Shown here: positions 9,224-18,007 of the stretch, in pieces
Numbering within the stretch: the stretch's first letter is position 1
How the letters are laid out: each line of letters starts with the position of its first letter
Origin: Salinihabitans flavidus
GTDB lineage: Bacteria; Pseudomonadota; Alphaproteobacteria; Rhodobacterales; Rhodobacteraceae
DNA: 64,000 bases
Direction of reading: 5' to 3'
Assembly (NCBI RefSeq): GCF_900110425.1
Contig: NZ_FODS01000019.1
Span: forward strand, 24,528 to 88,527
Position numbers and translations under genes: made by a program
Notes under the pieces: model-generated
Told to the model about the DNA's origin: nothing
The model's database searches: none
The model's input: only the letters and a program-made list of their open reading frames with translations

Positions 9224-10090
9224 ATGAAAGCCCTGATTTCAAGACTCCTCTATACCCGCGAATTCCGCAACTCGCTCTGGGGGGCGATGGCGCGCGGGCT
9301 GATCCGTCGCACGGCGAAACGGATGAAATATTCCGTCGATTTCCAGGTCGATATGCTGGCTGTGGACCGCCCGCACTACGCCTGGTGCATGCTGGGGGCC
9401 GCGCGGCTCGCCAAACGTTTGGGCCACGACAGGATCTCGGCCATCGAATTTGGCGTCGCGGGCGGCAACGGTCTGGCCTACATGTGCGACTTCGCCCGCG
9501 ACGTGGAGCGGGTTACCGGGGTCAAGGTCGACTGCTATGGCTTCGAAACAGGTCAGGGCATGCCCGAACCGGAAGGCCCGTACGATCTGCCCTATTGGTT
9601 CGCGGCCAGCCAATACAAGATGGACCGCGCCGCGCTGGAGGCCCGCGTGCCGGAGGCGCATCTGGTGCTCGGCGATATAGACGAGACAATCGACGGTTTT
9701 CTGGAAAGCCACAAACCCGCGCCCATCGGGGTGATCTTCAACGACACCGATTACCATTCCTCCACCCGCGACAGCTTTCGCATCTTCCGGCAGGTGAAGA
9801 ATCGGCCCGAGCATTTCCTGCCCCGGATCTTCATGTATTTCGACGATGTTCTGGGCTCGGAGTTCGAGATGTACGCAGAGCACAACGGCCAGCTCCGCGC
9901 CATTGCCGAACTGAACGCCGAACAGAAGGCGATCCGCATTCACCGCAATCAGAACCTGATTCATCAGGACTACCTGCCTTATCGGCACCAAATCTACTAT
10001 GGCCACCTGTTCGACCACCCCAATTACAACACCTACATTGGCGAGGGGCGGCAGGAGGCGATCGAGGATCGTTTGAAACTCAGAACCTGA
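9224..10090 (+). CDS. class I methyltransferase-like protein
   Basis: A 288-residue protein. A glycine-rich SAM-loop-like motif AIEFGVAGGNGLAY is at about residues 77-90, followed by an acidic strand (VDCYGFETGQGMPEP) and VIFNDTDYHSSTRD and FMYFDDVLGSEFEMY further on, giving the acidic residues often used for metal or substrate. This layout resembles TylF/FkbM-like O-methyltransferases, but family membership is uncertain. No signal peptide or membrane segment. It stands alone, divergent from lon, about 3.4 kb from a similar gene at 4825. A 12-bp palindrome (CGGACCGGTCCG, 10107-10118) lies just past its stop. The substrate is unknown. Confidence 0.55.
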   Translation: MKALISRLLYTREFRNSLWGAMARGLIRRTAKRMKYSVDFQVDMLAVDRPHYAWCMLGAARLAKRLGHDRISAIEFGVAGGNGLAYMCDFARDVERVTGVKVDCYGFETGQGMPEPEGPYDLPYWFAASQYKMDRAALEARVPEAHLVLGDIDETIDGFLESHKPAPIGVIFNDTDYHSSTRDSFRIFRQVKNRPEHFLPRIFMYFDDVLGSEFEMYAEHNGQLRAIAELNAEQKAIRIHRNQNLIHQDYLPYRHQIYYGHLFDHPNYNTYIGEGRQEAIEDRLKLRT

Positions 10091-10194
10091 GATACCCGCT
10101 CCAGACCGGACCGGTCCGCGCCATCAGGCTTGATCGGGCGGCCGTTTCGCGCGACCCTGCTCCTTGAAGGCTGGCCAGTTTCGGGAGGATGCCG

Positions 10195-11100
10195 ATGATG
10201 AGGATTGCTACCAGGTTGGTTGCCGTAACGCTGTTTTTCCCTCTCTTTGCAGCAGGCGCGCAGGCACAAGCGCTTCTGAATCTACAGGGCCGGGATCATA
10301 TATGCTCCTTCGCGCCCGACGAGGTTCTTGAGGGCGACATCTACTCCTTTGCGTCGAGCAAGCAGGCCAATGATATGGTGGCCGATATCATGTCCACCGT
10401 CGGCCTTGTCCCCCGGTTTGAAATCTTTGCGGCCAATGTGCCGAATGCCGCGGCGGTCATCGAAGGCCAGCAGCGCCTCATCGTCTATAGCGAAAGCTGG
10501 ATTCAGAATACGGCCGACAACAACAGGTGGGCGGCGATTGCCTTGCTCGGTCACGAAATCGCGCATCACTTGAATGGCCACACGCTTGAGGCGGGCGGCA
10601 GCCGTCCCCCGACGGAACTGGAGGCCGACAGGTTCGCCGGATTTGTCGTGGGAAAGCTCGGGGGAAATCTTCAAGAGGCTCAGTGGCTCTTCAATCGGCT
10701 CCCCCGGCATGGCAGCGAAACCCATCCCCCCCGAAGCGCACGGCTCGAAGCGGTGGCGGTGGGCTGGCGGGATGCAACCGGCGGAAGCATGAACACGCCG
10801 CCCGCACCCGAGACCTCGCAAGACAGTCCCTCGCCCGCCCCGAGCGACACGCTCGTCGGCGACTGGTTCGTGGTCGCGGGATCCTTTCCGCACAGCTCGA
10901 CGTCCGAGGCGAACGCGCGGCTGGCCCAACTTCGCCAGAGTGGCCTCAACGTCAATCTGGTGGATACCGACGATTATGCGCAATTTACGAACGGGCTCCT
11001 CTCGGTGGTCGTTGCCAGCGACTCGCGACGCCGGGCATTCGAGGAACTGGAGAAGGTCAAACGTCATGTGCCCGATGCTTACGTCAAGAAGGGCAATTGA
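10195..11100 (+). CDS. exported M48-like metallopeptidase with C-terminal SPOR domain
   Basis: About 301 residues. ATG 10195 is preceded by GGGAGG six bases upstream; an ATG at 10189 overlaps that site. An N-terminal signal peptide ends near AAGAQAQA, so the mature protein is periplasmic. The zinc motif HEIAHH (HExxH) is at about residues 122-127, and the downstream ELEADRFAG supplies the third ligand, as in the M48/Oma1 group. After a Pro/Ser-rich linker, residues about 225-300 (WFVVAGSFPHSSTSEANARL...) match a SPOR peptidoglycan-binding domain. The gene overlaps the next one, a peptidoglycan amidase, by about 35 bp. Wall association and coupled translation are inferred. Substrate unknown. 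Confidence 0.75.
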   Translation: MMRIATRLVAVTLFFPLFAAGAQAQALLNLQGRDHICSFAPDEVLEGDIYSFASSKQANDMVADIMSTVGLVPRFEIFAANVPNAAAVIEGQQRLIVYSESWIQNTADNNRWAAIALLGHEIAHHLNGHTLEAGGSRPPTELEADRFAGFVVGKLGGNLQEAQWLFNRLPRHGSETHPPRSARLEAVAVGWRDATGGSMNTPPAPETSQDSPSPAPSDTLVGDWFVVAGSFPHSSTSEANARLAQLRQSGLNVNLVDTDDYAQFTNGLLSVVVASDSRRRAFEELEKVKRHVPDAYVKKGN

Positions 11101-11674
11101 TGCCCTTGCGGTCGCATTGTGCCTGTCGCTCTTCGGCGGGCCGTCGGCATCGTTTGAGCTGATTTCGAGGGACGATTGGGGCGCAAACGCAGCGACCCTG
11201 CCCCTGAAGCAGCACACCCCGGTGCGGATCACGATTCACCACACCGCGGTCGGGCAAAACCACGCGCGGGACATAACAAGAAAACTCCGCGCCCTTCAGT
11301 CCTTTTCCCAGAGCGATGAATTACTGGCAAACGGGCACAGAAAAGAGGCATGGGCCGACATCCCGTATCACTTCTACATCGATGCCGAAGGGGCCATCGC
11401 CGAAGGCCGGCAGGTGCATTTCGTCGGGGACACGAACACCGACTATGATCCGACCGGACACATCGGCGTCGTTCTGGAGGGGAACTTCGATCATGAGCAG
11501 CCGGGCGAAGAGCAGAAAAAATCGCTGGGCCAACTGCTGATCTTCCTGACGTCGGAACATGGGATTCCGGCGGACAATATCGGGTATCACAAAGGCTTTG
11601 CCGCCACGGCCTGCCCCGGCGAAAACCTGATCGCCGCATTGCCCCGCATCCTAGAGCGGGTGCGCGGGCAGTAA
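11066..11674 (+). CDS. N-acetylmuramoyl-L-alanine amidase (amidase_2/PGRP type)
   Basis: About 202 residues with a signal peptide (AIDALAVALCLSLFGGPSASF). The core begins ISRDDWGANA, and zinc-ligand candidates are in ITIHHTAVG, in HFYIDAEG and in the C-terminal GYHKGFAATACPGENL, where the His and Cys are typical of amidase_2/PGRP folds. It cleaves the bond between MurNAc and the L-Ala stem peptide in the periplasm. The start is ambiguous: ATG 11066 has AGAAGG upstream; ATG 11075 is the alternative. Both lie inside the preceding M48-SPOR gene, so translation is probably coupled. The pair suggests joint action on peptidoglycan or wall-bound protein. Confidence 0.85.
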   Translation: MCPMLTSRRAIDALAVALCLSLFGGPSASFELISRDDWGANAATLPLKQHTPVRITIHHTAVGQNHARDITRKLRALQSFSQSDELLANGHRKEAWADIPYHFYIDAEGAIAEGRQVHFVGDTNTDYDPTGHIGVVLEGNFDHEQPGEEQKKSLGQLLIFLTSEHGIPADNIGYHKGFAATACPGENLIAALPRILERVRGQ

Positions 11675-11722
11675 CGCCATGCGCGCGCAAGGCGGATGTG
11701 CCTCGGAGCGAACGCGATTTAG

Positions 11723-12727
11723 TCAGCGCAATGTCCACCACTTTCGGCCAGATCTCGGGGAATCCTCTTGCAGACCGGCCCCTGCCGGAAGCAGAAGCAA
11801 GGGGCTCTCCTGTTCGTCCTCAAGCCTCTCCAAATAGTCACGCCCATGAATATCCAGGGATCGAATCTTCTCTGTAAGCCCCGGCATAGACGCGGCGCGC
11901 GCCCGTAGCTCCGACAGGTCCGATGCGATGCGTGCAGCTGGTTCGCCCCCGCCCGAAATACGCGTTTCCAGTATGTCCTGGGGCACCATCAACGACAGCT
12001 TTTCCAGCTTTTCGAACTGGCTGCGCGACTGGCGCTCTGCTTCCTCCAACTCATTCAACCAGTAGAGTGCCTTGATCTGCGCGCTACCGCACAGCGACAG
12101 CCCCGCCAAAAGGCTGTTCAACAATGCCGGATCGGAATTCTTCTCGACCACTACGACGGAAAGGCCATCAAGCATGGAATTGAACCCATAGTGCAACTTC
12201 TCCTCGGCGGATTTCACCACACTATCGGCATCCCGTCGCAACCCGGCGCCATCCAACCGATCAAGAGATGTCTGTATGTCCACCAGCGTCTTGCGCAGGT
12301 CCATCTCGCGGAGCTTGCCCGGCAGCCCTCCGATCATTTCTTCGACACGGTCGAGACTTTCGTTCACGACACCGAGGCGTTTCATGATGATCGCCGTGCT
12401 TGCTGCGGTCACGCCAATCCCTGCTACCGAAGAGGCAAGGTTTACCAGTTGCAGGCTCTGCACCGTACCGACCGCACTCTGCAAAGCGCTGAGCTTGCTG
12501 CTGACCTGAGTATTCTGAACGACCCCGATCAAGGATGCGACTCCTGTCGGATCGACGATCTGAGCAACATTCAATACGTTCGAAAGCACTCCGGTTTCCT
12601 GGACGTGTCCCACGATCCGCCCAGTATCCACATGCTTCAGAACGGCGCCGTAACGCTCAACATTCCCAAGTGCGTGATCGAGAAGAAATTTCGCCGGAAT
12701 TTCAAATGGAATAGACGCAGCACTCAT
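11723..12727 (-). CDS. unrecognised protein with central hydrophobic segment and coiled-coil features
   Basis: A 334-residue protein with no family I can name. Residues about 60-95 are rich in V/Q/S/L. Residues about 93-115 (LVNLASSVAGIGVTAASTAIIM) form a hydrophobic, possibly membrane-inserting helix, directly followed by heptad-like KRLGVVNESLDRVEEMIGG. A helical region around 225-275 includes ELEEAERQSRSQFEKLEKL. No signal peptide and no catalytic motif. It is the second gene of a pair: its ATG overlaps the TGA of the preceding gene (ATGA), so translation is coupled. Base composition is less GC-rich than the flanking amidase and tgt genes, suggesting an accessory insertion. Function unknown. 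Confidence 0.75.
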   Translation of the reverse strand: MSAASIPFEIPAKFLLDHALGNVERYGAVLKHVDTGRIVGHVQETGVLSNVLNVAQIVDPTGVASLIGVVQNTQVSSKLSALQSAVGTVQSLQLVNLASSVAGIGVTAASTAIIMKRLGVVNESLDRVEEMIGGLPGKLREMDLRKTLVDIQTSLDRLDGAGLRRDADSVVKSAEEKLHYGFNSMLDGLSVVVVEKNSDPALLNSLLAGLSLCGSAQIKALYWLNELEEAERQSRSQFEKLEKLSLMVPQDILETRISGGGEPAARIASDLSELRARAASMPGLTEKIRSLDIHGRDYLERLEDEQESPLLLLPAGAGLQEDSPRSGRKWWTLR

Positions 12728-13374
12728 TCGAGCTCCCCCAACCGTTTTGACAAGAATCCATCAAGTTCAGTAAAAATCGTGCCTTTCAATGACGCAATTT
12801 CGAGCCTTTCCAAGTCACCAATTATGCGAGTGCGAATATTCGCCCGAACGCGCGACCGGAACGTCTCGCGCAGTTTTCGTCGCGCCCACCCCCTGATTGA
12901 CGGCCCTAACCCGAGCATGACCAGCCCCGCGCCGACAATCGTCGCAGGTATGATCGCCAAGGTGGCCGACAAACCCAGAAAACCGGTGGAAACCAACAAT
13001 CCTCCGACAAATGGCAAGGCTGCTAGCGGCGCTATCGAAAAGGCAGTCGCCGCCCCAGCAGTCAGAAGTTCATCGGTTGTCCAGCCCTCGTGCGACTTGT
13101 GTTCCCCGGGTCCGATCACTTCGGCAAAGAAAGACTCGTCAATCTCAGCCGAAAGTCTCTTGTATTCGGCCTCGATCCATTTTCTGACAATCGGAGCGAT
13201 CTGGCGTGTCTGAAAACGCCCACGTCGGACAAATGCCTTTAGCGGCATTTCGTCGATGACTTTATCAACTTCGATCAAAAGAAGCGGAAGCCGCTCCTCC
13301 AACTCTCGGGAAACGCGCGCCCGCTCGGCACTCCACCAATCCACCACCTGCGCGCGCGCCGGTTCATTTGACAT
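12724..13374 (-). CDS. unrecognised membrane protein, first gene of a two-gene pair
   Basis: About 216 residues. The ATG at 13374 has AGGGA at normal spacing; a GTG at 13380 is a less likely start. Residues about 10-95 are charged and helical (WWSAERARVSRELEERLPLLL...). Residues about 103-160 form a long Gly/Ala/Leu-rich hydrophobic hairpin, predicted as two membrane passes (AATAFSIAPLAALPFVGGLL and LAIIPATIVGAGLVMLGLG). A basic, Arg-rich helix follows (RGWARRKLRETFRSRVRANIR). No nucleotide-binding or catalytic motif. The hairpin-plus-basic-helix layout recalls membrane-remodelling proteins, but that is only a resemblance. It overlaps the next gene by 4 bp and is probably in complex with its product. 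Confidence 0.75.
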   Translation of the reverse strand: MSNEPARAQVVDWWSAERARVSRELEERLPLLLIEVDKVIDEMPLKAFVRRGRFQTRQIAPIVRKWIEAEYKRLSAEIDESFFAEVIGPGEHKSHEGWTTDELLTAGAATAFSIAPLAALPFVGGLLVSTGFLGLSATLAIIPATIVGAGLVMLGLGPSIRGWARRKLRETFRSRVRANIRTRIIGDLERLEIASLKGTIFTELDGFLSKRLGELE

Positions 13375-13475
13375 CCTCACCGTCCCTGAAACTATTTTTC
13401 AGCTACCGTGCAATATCATTTCCGCCCGGGCAAGCCTCTCTTATTTTGAAAAATGAATACGTGGGTGCCCCCGCC

Positions 13476-14606
13476 TCACAGCGGCTCTATATCCCCCTGC
13501 GCGCGGTCGGAATGGAACTGCGCCTGCCAGCCGTCGAACCGCCCCTCCGCGATCGCGTCGCGCATCCCGGCCATAAGCGATTGAAAATAATGCAGGTTGT
13601 GCCAGGTCAGCAGCATCCCCGAGATCATCTCGCCCGCCCGGAACACGTGATGCAGATAGGCCCGGCTGTAATGGCGGCAGGCCGGGCAGGTGCAGTTCTC
13701 GTCAAGCGGGCGCGGGTCGTCGGCGTGGCGCGCGTTCTTGATGTTGACCTGCCCGCGCCGCGTCCACGCCTGCCCCGTGCGCCCCGACCGCGTGGGCAGC
13801 ACGCAATCCATCATGTCCACACCGCGCGCCACCGCGCCCACGATGTCGTCGGGCTTGCCCACCCCCATGAGATAGCGCGGACGTCCCTCGGGCAGCATGT
13901 CGGGGGCATACTCCAGCACCCCGAACATCGCCTCCTGCCCCTCGCCGACGGCCAGCCCGCCGATGGCGTAGCCATCAAACCCGATGGCCGTCAGCGCCTC
14001 GGCCGATTCCGCGCGAAGCTCCTGCGTGACCCCGCCCTGCTGAATCCCGAAGAGCGCATGGCCGGGGCGGTCCCCGAACGCCTCTTTCGACCGCGCGGCC
14101 CACCGCATCGACAGCCGCATGCTCTCGGCCACCCGCGCCTCGTCGGCCGGAAGCGCCGGACATTCGTCGAAACACATCACGATGTCGGACCCCAGAAGCC
14201 GCTGAATCTCCATCGACCGCTCCGGCGTCAGCTCATGGCGCGAGCCGTCGATATGGCTGCGAAACTGCACCCCCTTTTCCGACAGCTTGCGCAGCTCGGC
14301 CAGGCTCATCACCTGAAACCCCCCCGAATCCGTCAGGATCGGCCGGTCCCAGTTCATGAAGCGGTGCAGGCCCCCAAGCCGCGCGATCCGCTCCGCCGTG
14401 GGCCGCAGCATCAGGTGATAGGTGTTGCCCAGCACGATGTCCGCCCCGGTGGCGCGCACCTGCTCGGGCAGCATCGCCTTGACCGTGCCCGCCGTGCCCA
14501 CCGGCATGAAGGCCGGCGTGCGGATCTCGCCGCGCGGCGTGGCGATCACACCCGTCCGCGCCCGTCCATCCGTCGCCTTGAGATCGAACCGGAATCTTTG
14601 CACCAT
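13476..14606 (-). CDS. tgt: queuine tRNA-guanine transglycosylase
   Basis: 376 residues from ATG 14606, the usual Tgt length; an in-frame ATG at 14651 would add an atypical 15-residue tail. Conserved motifs: [16 protein letters not shown], the catalytic aspartate in [26 protein letters not shown], the nucleophile region ([17 protein letters not shown]), and the zinc site [16 protein letters not shown]. It exchanges guanine at position 34 of GUN-anticodon tRNAs (Asp, Asn, His, Tyr) for preQ1 in the queuosine pathway. It stands alone and is divergent from the RimK-like gene. Confidence 0.98.
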   Translation of the reverse strand: MVQRFRFDLKATDGRARTGVIATPRGEIRTPAFMPVGTAGTVKAMLPEQVRATGADIVLGNTYHLMLRPTAERIARLGGLHRFMNWDRPILTDSGGFQVMSLAELRKLSEKGVQFRSHIDGSRHELTPERSMEIQRLLGSDIVMCFDECPALPADEARVAESMRLSMRWAARSKEAFGDRPGHALFGIQQGGVTQELRAESAEALTAIGFDGYAIGGLAVGEGQEAMFGVLEYAPDMLPEGRPRYLMGVGKPDDIVGAVARGVDMMDCVLPTRSGRTGQAWTRRGQVNIKNARHADDPRPLDENCTCPACRHYSRAYLHHVFRAGEMISGMLLTWHNLHYFQSLMAGMRDAIAEGRFDGWQAQFHSDRAQGDIEPL

Positions 14607-14676
14607 GCCACTTGCCCCGTACCGTCCATTCCCCTTAAAGCCGGGGATCACGCCCTAATGCCAAGGAGAGCGCGCC

Positions 14677-16092
14677 ATGTCCACCGACCAGCCGACCCCG
14701 GTGCTGAAACTCGGCTGGGAGGAATGGATCGCCCTTCCCGAACTCGGCCTGCCCGCGCTACGCGCCAAGATCGACACAGGCGCGCGCACCTCCGCGCTGC
14801 ACGCCACCGAGATCGAAACCTTCGGCCCGTCGACCAAGCCCCGGGTCCGCTTCACCGTGCATCCCGTGCCGGGGCAGGATCACCCGCTGATCCCCTGCTC
14901 GGCCGAGGTCGTGGACCGGCGCGAGGTCACCTCCTCCAACGGCGAAAGCGAAATGCGCTACGTCATCCGCACCCCGATCGAGGTGGGCGGCCAGAGCTGG
15001 CCGATCGAGGTCACGCTGACCGACCGGCGCGGCATGACCTCGCACATGCTGATCGGGCGTCAGGCGCTCGGCGACACGATCACCGTCGCCCCCTCCGAAC
15101 GGTTCTGCCAGCCGGAGTTGAGCTATGATGTCTACGCCTCCGCCCGACTGCGCAAGAGCGCCCCGAACCGCACCCTGCGCATCGCCGTGCTCAGCCGCGA
15201 GAACAATTTCTCCACCCGGCGGCTGGTGGAAGAGGGCGAAAAACGCGGCCATGTGGTCGAGGTGATCGACACCTCCCGCTGCTACATGGCGATCAATACG
15301 CTGGCGCCGGAGGTGCATTACGACGGCACCCGCCTACCCCGCTATGACGCTGTGATCCCGCGCATCGGCGCCTCGGTCACGCAATACGGCACCGCCGTGA
15401 TCCGGCAGTTCGAGACGCTGGGCACCCATTGCGTCAACGGCAGCACCGGCATCACCGCCAGCCGCGACAAGCTGCACGCGCACCAGATCCTCGCCGGGCA
15501 GCGGATCGGCATGCCCTCCACCGCTTTTGCCGCCTCGCCCAAGGACACCTCCAACCTGATCGGGCTGGTCGGCGGCGCGCCGCTGATCGTGAAACTGCTC
15601 GAAAGCACGCAGGGCAAGGGCGTGGTGCTGGCCGAAACCAAGAAGGCTGCGGAATCCGTGATCACCGCCTTTCGCGGACTGAAGGCCAATTTTCTGGTGC
15701 AGCATTTCGTCAAGGAAGCCGCCGGAGAGGACATCCGCTGCCTCGTCGTGGGCGGCAAGGTGGTCGCGGCCATGAAGCGCACCGGGGCGGAGGGCGATTT
15801 CCGCTCCAACCTGCATCTGGGCGGCAAGGCGGTGGTGGCGCGCATCACCCGCGAGGAACGCGACACCGCCGTGCGCGCGGCCCGCGCCTTCGGGCTCAAC
15901 CTGGCCGGCGTCGACCTGCTGCGCGCGGAGTCCGGCCCCAAGGTGCTGGAGGTCAACTCCTCCCCCGGTCTGGAAGGGATCGAGAGGGCCTCGGGCAAGA
16001 ACATCACCGGGCTGCTCTACGATCACATCGAATCCCGCGTCCGCCCGGCCCCGGCCAAACCGCGCCGGTCATCGCGCCGCACCTCTGGCTGA
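14677..16092 (+). CDS. rimK: retropepsin-like (RimB-type) domain fused to RimK-like ATP-grasp ligase
   Basis: A 471-residue two-domain protein. Residues about 8-150 match the bacterial retropepsin-like domain (PF05618, RimB-type), with the Asp-Thr-Gly motif in [14 protein letters not shown] and HMLIGRQAL near its end. Residues about 165-455 match Rim[63 protein letters not shown] and the ATP-grasp metal site [14 protein letters not shown]. RimK adds glutamates to the C-terminus of ribosomal protein S6, and RimB is described as a protease acting with it; here both activities sit in one chain. A short basic tail ([11 protein letters not shown]) ends it. The S6 substrate is inferred from the family. 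Confidence 0.9.
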   Translation: MSTDQPTPVLKLGWEEWIALPELGLPALRAKIDTGARTSALHATEIETFGPSTKPRVRFTVHPVPGQDHPLIPCSAEVVDRREVTSSNGESEMRYVIRTPIEVGGQSWPIEVTLTDRRGMTSHMLIGRQALGDTITVAPSERFCQPELSYDVYASARLRKSAPNRTLRIAVLSRENNFSTRRLVEEGEKRGHVVEVIDTSRCYMAINTLAPEVHYDGTRLPRYDAVIPRIGASVTQYGTAVIRQFETLGTHCVNGSTGITASRDKLHAHQILAGQRIGMPSTAFAASPKDTSNLIGLVGGAPLIVKLLESTQGKGVVLAETKKAAESVITAFRGLKANFLVQHFVKEAAGEDIRCLVVGGKVVAAMKRTGAEGDFRSNLHLGGKAVVARITREERDTAVRAARAFGLNLAGVDLLRAESGPKVLEVNSSPGLEGIERASGKNITGLLYDHIESRVRPAPAKPRRSSRRTSG

Positions 16093-16237
16093 TCCCGGCC
16101 CGGTCCGCGTGGCGGGCTACCCGGCACCGACAGAACACCGACATTTGACCGATACGCCGTTTCGCCACGAAAACGCCCACTGGACGCATGGCTTTTCATT
16201 TCCTATATGTTCGGTCAGGAATAAAGCAGGACAGACC

Positions 16238-16603
16238 ATGACCCAGACGTCCCCAGATCCGATCGAAGGCGCCCCGCTGATCGCCCCCTCAACCGTCGAT
16301 CACCCCCTGCACGAGCAGGTGGTCGAGGCGTGCCGGAGCGTTTATGACCCCGAGATTCCGGTCAACATCTTCGACCTCGGCCTGATCTACACGATCGAGA
16401 TCAACGACGACAACGACGTGCATGTGATCATGACCCTGACCGCGCCGGGCTGTCCCGTGGCCGGAGAGATGCCCGGCTGGGTCGCAGAGGCGGTCGAAGG
16501 TGTCGCAGGCGTCAAATCCACCGCGGTGGAGCTTGTGTGGGATCCGCCATGGGGCATGGACATGATGTCCGACGAGGCCCGGCTGGAACTGGGTTTCATG
16601 TGA
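16238..16603 (+). CDS. sufT: SufT-type MIP18-family Fe-S assembly factor
   Basis: About 121 residues from ATG 16238, preceded by GCAGGACAG; upstream in-frame ATGs lack a site. The MIP18 (DUF59) core has SVYDPEIPVNIFDLGLIY, the conserved cysteine in MTLTAPGCPVAGEMP and LVWDPPWGMDMMSDEARLELG at the end. It helps mature Fe-S proteins in the cytoplasm. It is followed after 28 bp by a SufA-type carrier, as at the end of suf clusters, although the rest of suf is not in the window. A TTTCCTATAT...TTCGGTC stretch 22 bp upstream (16199-16216) is probably the -10 region. Confidence 0.92.
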   Translation: MTQTSPDPIEGAPLIAPSTVDHPLHEQVVEACRSVYDPEIPVNIFDLGLIYTIEINDDNDVHVIMTLTAPGCPVAGEMPGWVAEAVEGVAGVKSTAVELVWDPPWGMDMMSDEARLELGFM

Positions 16604-16631
16604 ATTTTCAAGGGATTGAAAGGTAAAGCGA

Positions 16632-16982
16632 ATGTTCGGCACTCCCGGAAAACAGGCCGTGTCACTCACGCCCGAAGCGGCCGGGCAGATTGCAAGCCTG
16701 ATGCAGAAGGGCGGCCACGCCGGTCTGCGCATCGGCGTGAAGAAGGGCGGCTGCGCCGGCATGGAATACACCATGGACTATGTCGATGAGGCCGATCCCA
16801 ACGATGAGGTGGTCGAACAGGGCGACGCGCGCGTGATGATCGCGCCGATGGCGCAGATGTTCCTTTTCGGCACCGAGATCGACTATGAGGTGTCCTTGCT
16901 GGAATCGGGCTTCCGCTTTCGCAACCCCAATGTGGTGGACGCCTGCGGCTGCGGGGAATCGATCAAGTTCGCGGAGATGTAA
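16632..16982 (+). CDS. sufA: HesB/IscA-family Fe-S carrier (SufA-type)
   Basis: 116 residues, normal for the A-type carrier family. The three cluster-binding cysteines are present: one in KKGGCAGMEY (about residue 42) and two in the C-terminal DACGCGESI. It receives [2Fe-2S]/[4Fe-4S] clusters and passes them to apo-proteins in the cytoplasm. It is 28 bp behind sufT on the same strand and is probably its operon partner. I cannot separate SufA, IscA and ErpA subtypes with certainty; sufA is chosen on context. Confidence 0.92.
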   Translation: MFGTPGKQAVSLTPEAAGQIASLMQKGGHAGLRIGVKKGGCAGMEYTMDYVDEADPNDEVVEQGDARVMIAPMAQMFLFGTEIDYEVSLLESGFRFRNPNVVDACGCGESIKFAEM

Positions 16983-17081
16983 CCGCCTGACTCGCCAGCA
17001 TTTCCAGCCCTCTCAACTGCGGACTTGACCCCGCGCATCCGACAGCCGAAAACAGGTCGGAGCGTTCAAGGGGGATAGGCG

Positions 17082-17828
17082 ATGCGACGCAAGCTTGCTG
17101 CGGGCAACTGGAAGATGAACGGGCTTTGCGCCGATCTGGCCGAGATCGAGGCCCTCGCCGCTGCCCCGGCCCCCACGCAGACTGACCGCCTGATCTGCCC
17201 CCCCGCCACGTTGATCGCCCGCGCCGCGCGGATCGCGCCGGGGGCCATCGCCATCGGCGGGCAGGAATGCCACGCCATGAATGCGGGCGCGCATACCGGC
17301 GACATTAGCGCGCCCATGCTGGCCGATGCCGGTGCCAGCTACGTGATTCTCGGCCATTCGGAACGGCGGCAGGACCATATGGAGAGCGACGCCGACGTGC
17401 GCGCCAAGGCGCGCGCCGCGCATGAGGCCGGACTCACCACGCTGATCTGTGTCGGCGAAACCCTTGCCGAACGCGACGCCGCCAACACGCTCGACATCAT
17501 CGGCGGGCAATTGTCCGGCTCCGTGCCCGATCACGGCACCGGCGAAAATCTCGTCATCGCCTATGAGCCGATCTGGGCCATCGGCACCGGACGCACCGCC
17601 ACGCCCGAGCAGATCGGGGAGGTGCATGATTTCATCCGCGCCCGGCTGGAACGCCGCTTTGGCGCGGGGGTGGGCCGCTCTGTGCGGCTGCTCTACGGCG
17701 GTTCGGTCAAGCCCGCGAACGCCGACACGATCTTCGCGGTCTCCAACGTGGATGGCGCGCTCGTTGGCGGGGCCAGCCTGCGCGCCGCCGATTTCGGTGC
17801 CATCATCGCCGCGCTGGATGCCTCCTGA
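17082..17828 (+). CDS. tpiA: triosephosphate isomerase
   Basis: A 248-residue TIM-barrel enzyme. It begins [13 protein letters not shown] with the catalytic lysine of GNWKMN. The catalytic histidine is in VILGHSERR, the catalytic glutamate in [11 protein letters not shown], and the phosphate-binding loops [10 protein letters not shown] and GALVGGASL are intact. It interconverts dihydroxyacetone phosphate and glyceraldehyde-3-phosphate. The ribosome binding site AAGGGGGA precedes the ATG. It is a single gene facing the Lrp-type regulator, with an 11-bp repeat array in the gap. Confidence 0.98.
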   Translation: MRRKLAAGNWKMNGLCADLAEIEALAAAPAPTQTDRLICPPATLIARAARIAPGAIAIGGQECHAMNAGAHTGDISAPMLADAGASYVILGHSERRQDHMESDADVRAKARAAHEAGLTTLICVGETLAERDAANTLDIIGGQLSGSVPDHGTGENLVIAYEPIWAIGTGRTATPEQIGEVHDFIRARLERRFGAGVGRSVRLLYGGSVKPANADTIFAVSNVDGALVGGASLRAADFGAIIAALDAS

Positions 17829-17930
17829 CCCCGGCACGCCGCCGCCACCCGTTTTGCCAACCTTTCCGCAAGCAAGATGAACACACCCTTACCGGGCGCA
17901 CTGTTAACCATGCTCTTCCGCCGCACCCGC

Positions 17931-17974
17931 ACCGACGTAATACCGACGTTATACCGACGTTATACCGACGCGAT
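17931..17974. repeat. tandem 11-bp repeat array, 4 units
   Basis: Four direct units of 11 bp (ACCGACGTAAT, ACCGACGTTAT twice, ACCGACGCGAT) without spacers. The array lies between the convergent 3' ends of tpiA and the Lrp-type gene, so it is not a promoter element. A GTTAACCATG motif lies about 20 bp to the left. A near-identical array with one fewer middle unit occurs at 29762. Confidence 0.9.
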
Positions 17975-18007
17975 TCAGCCCCCGGTTTTCAACGATAATT
18001 CAATATC

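Noticed and set aside
12191..13213. A 340-codon plus-strand frame antisense to the membrane pair
   Set aside because: The minus-strand genes have coupled starts and a ribosome binding site. The plus-strand frame crosses both genes and has no start signal.
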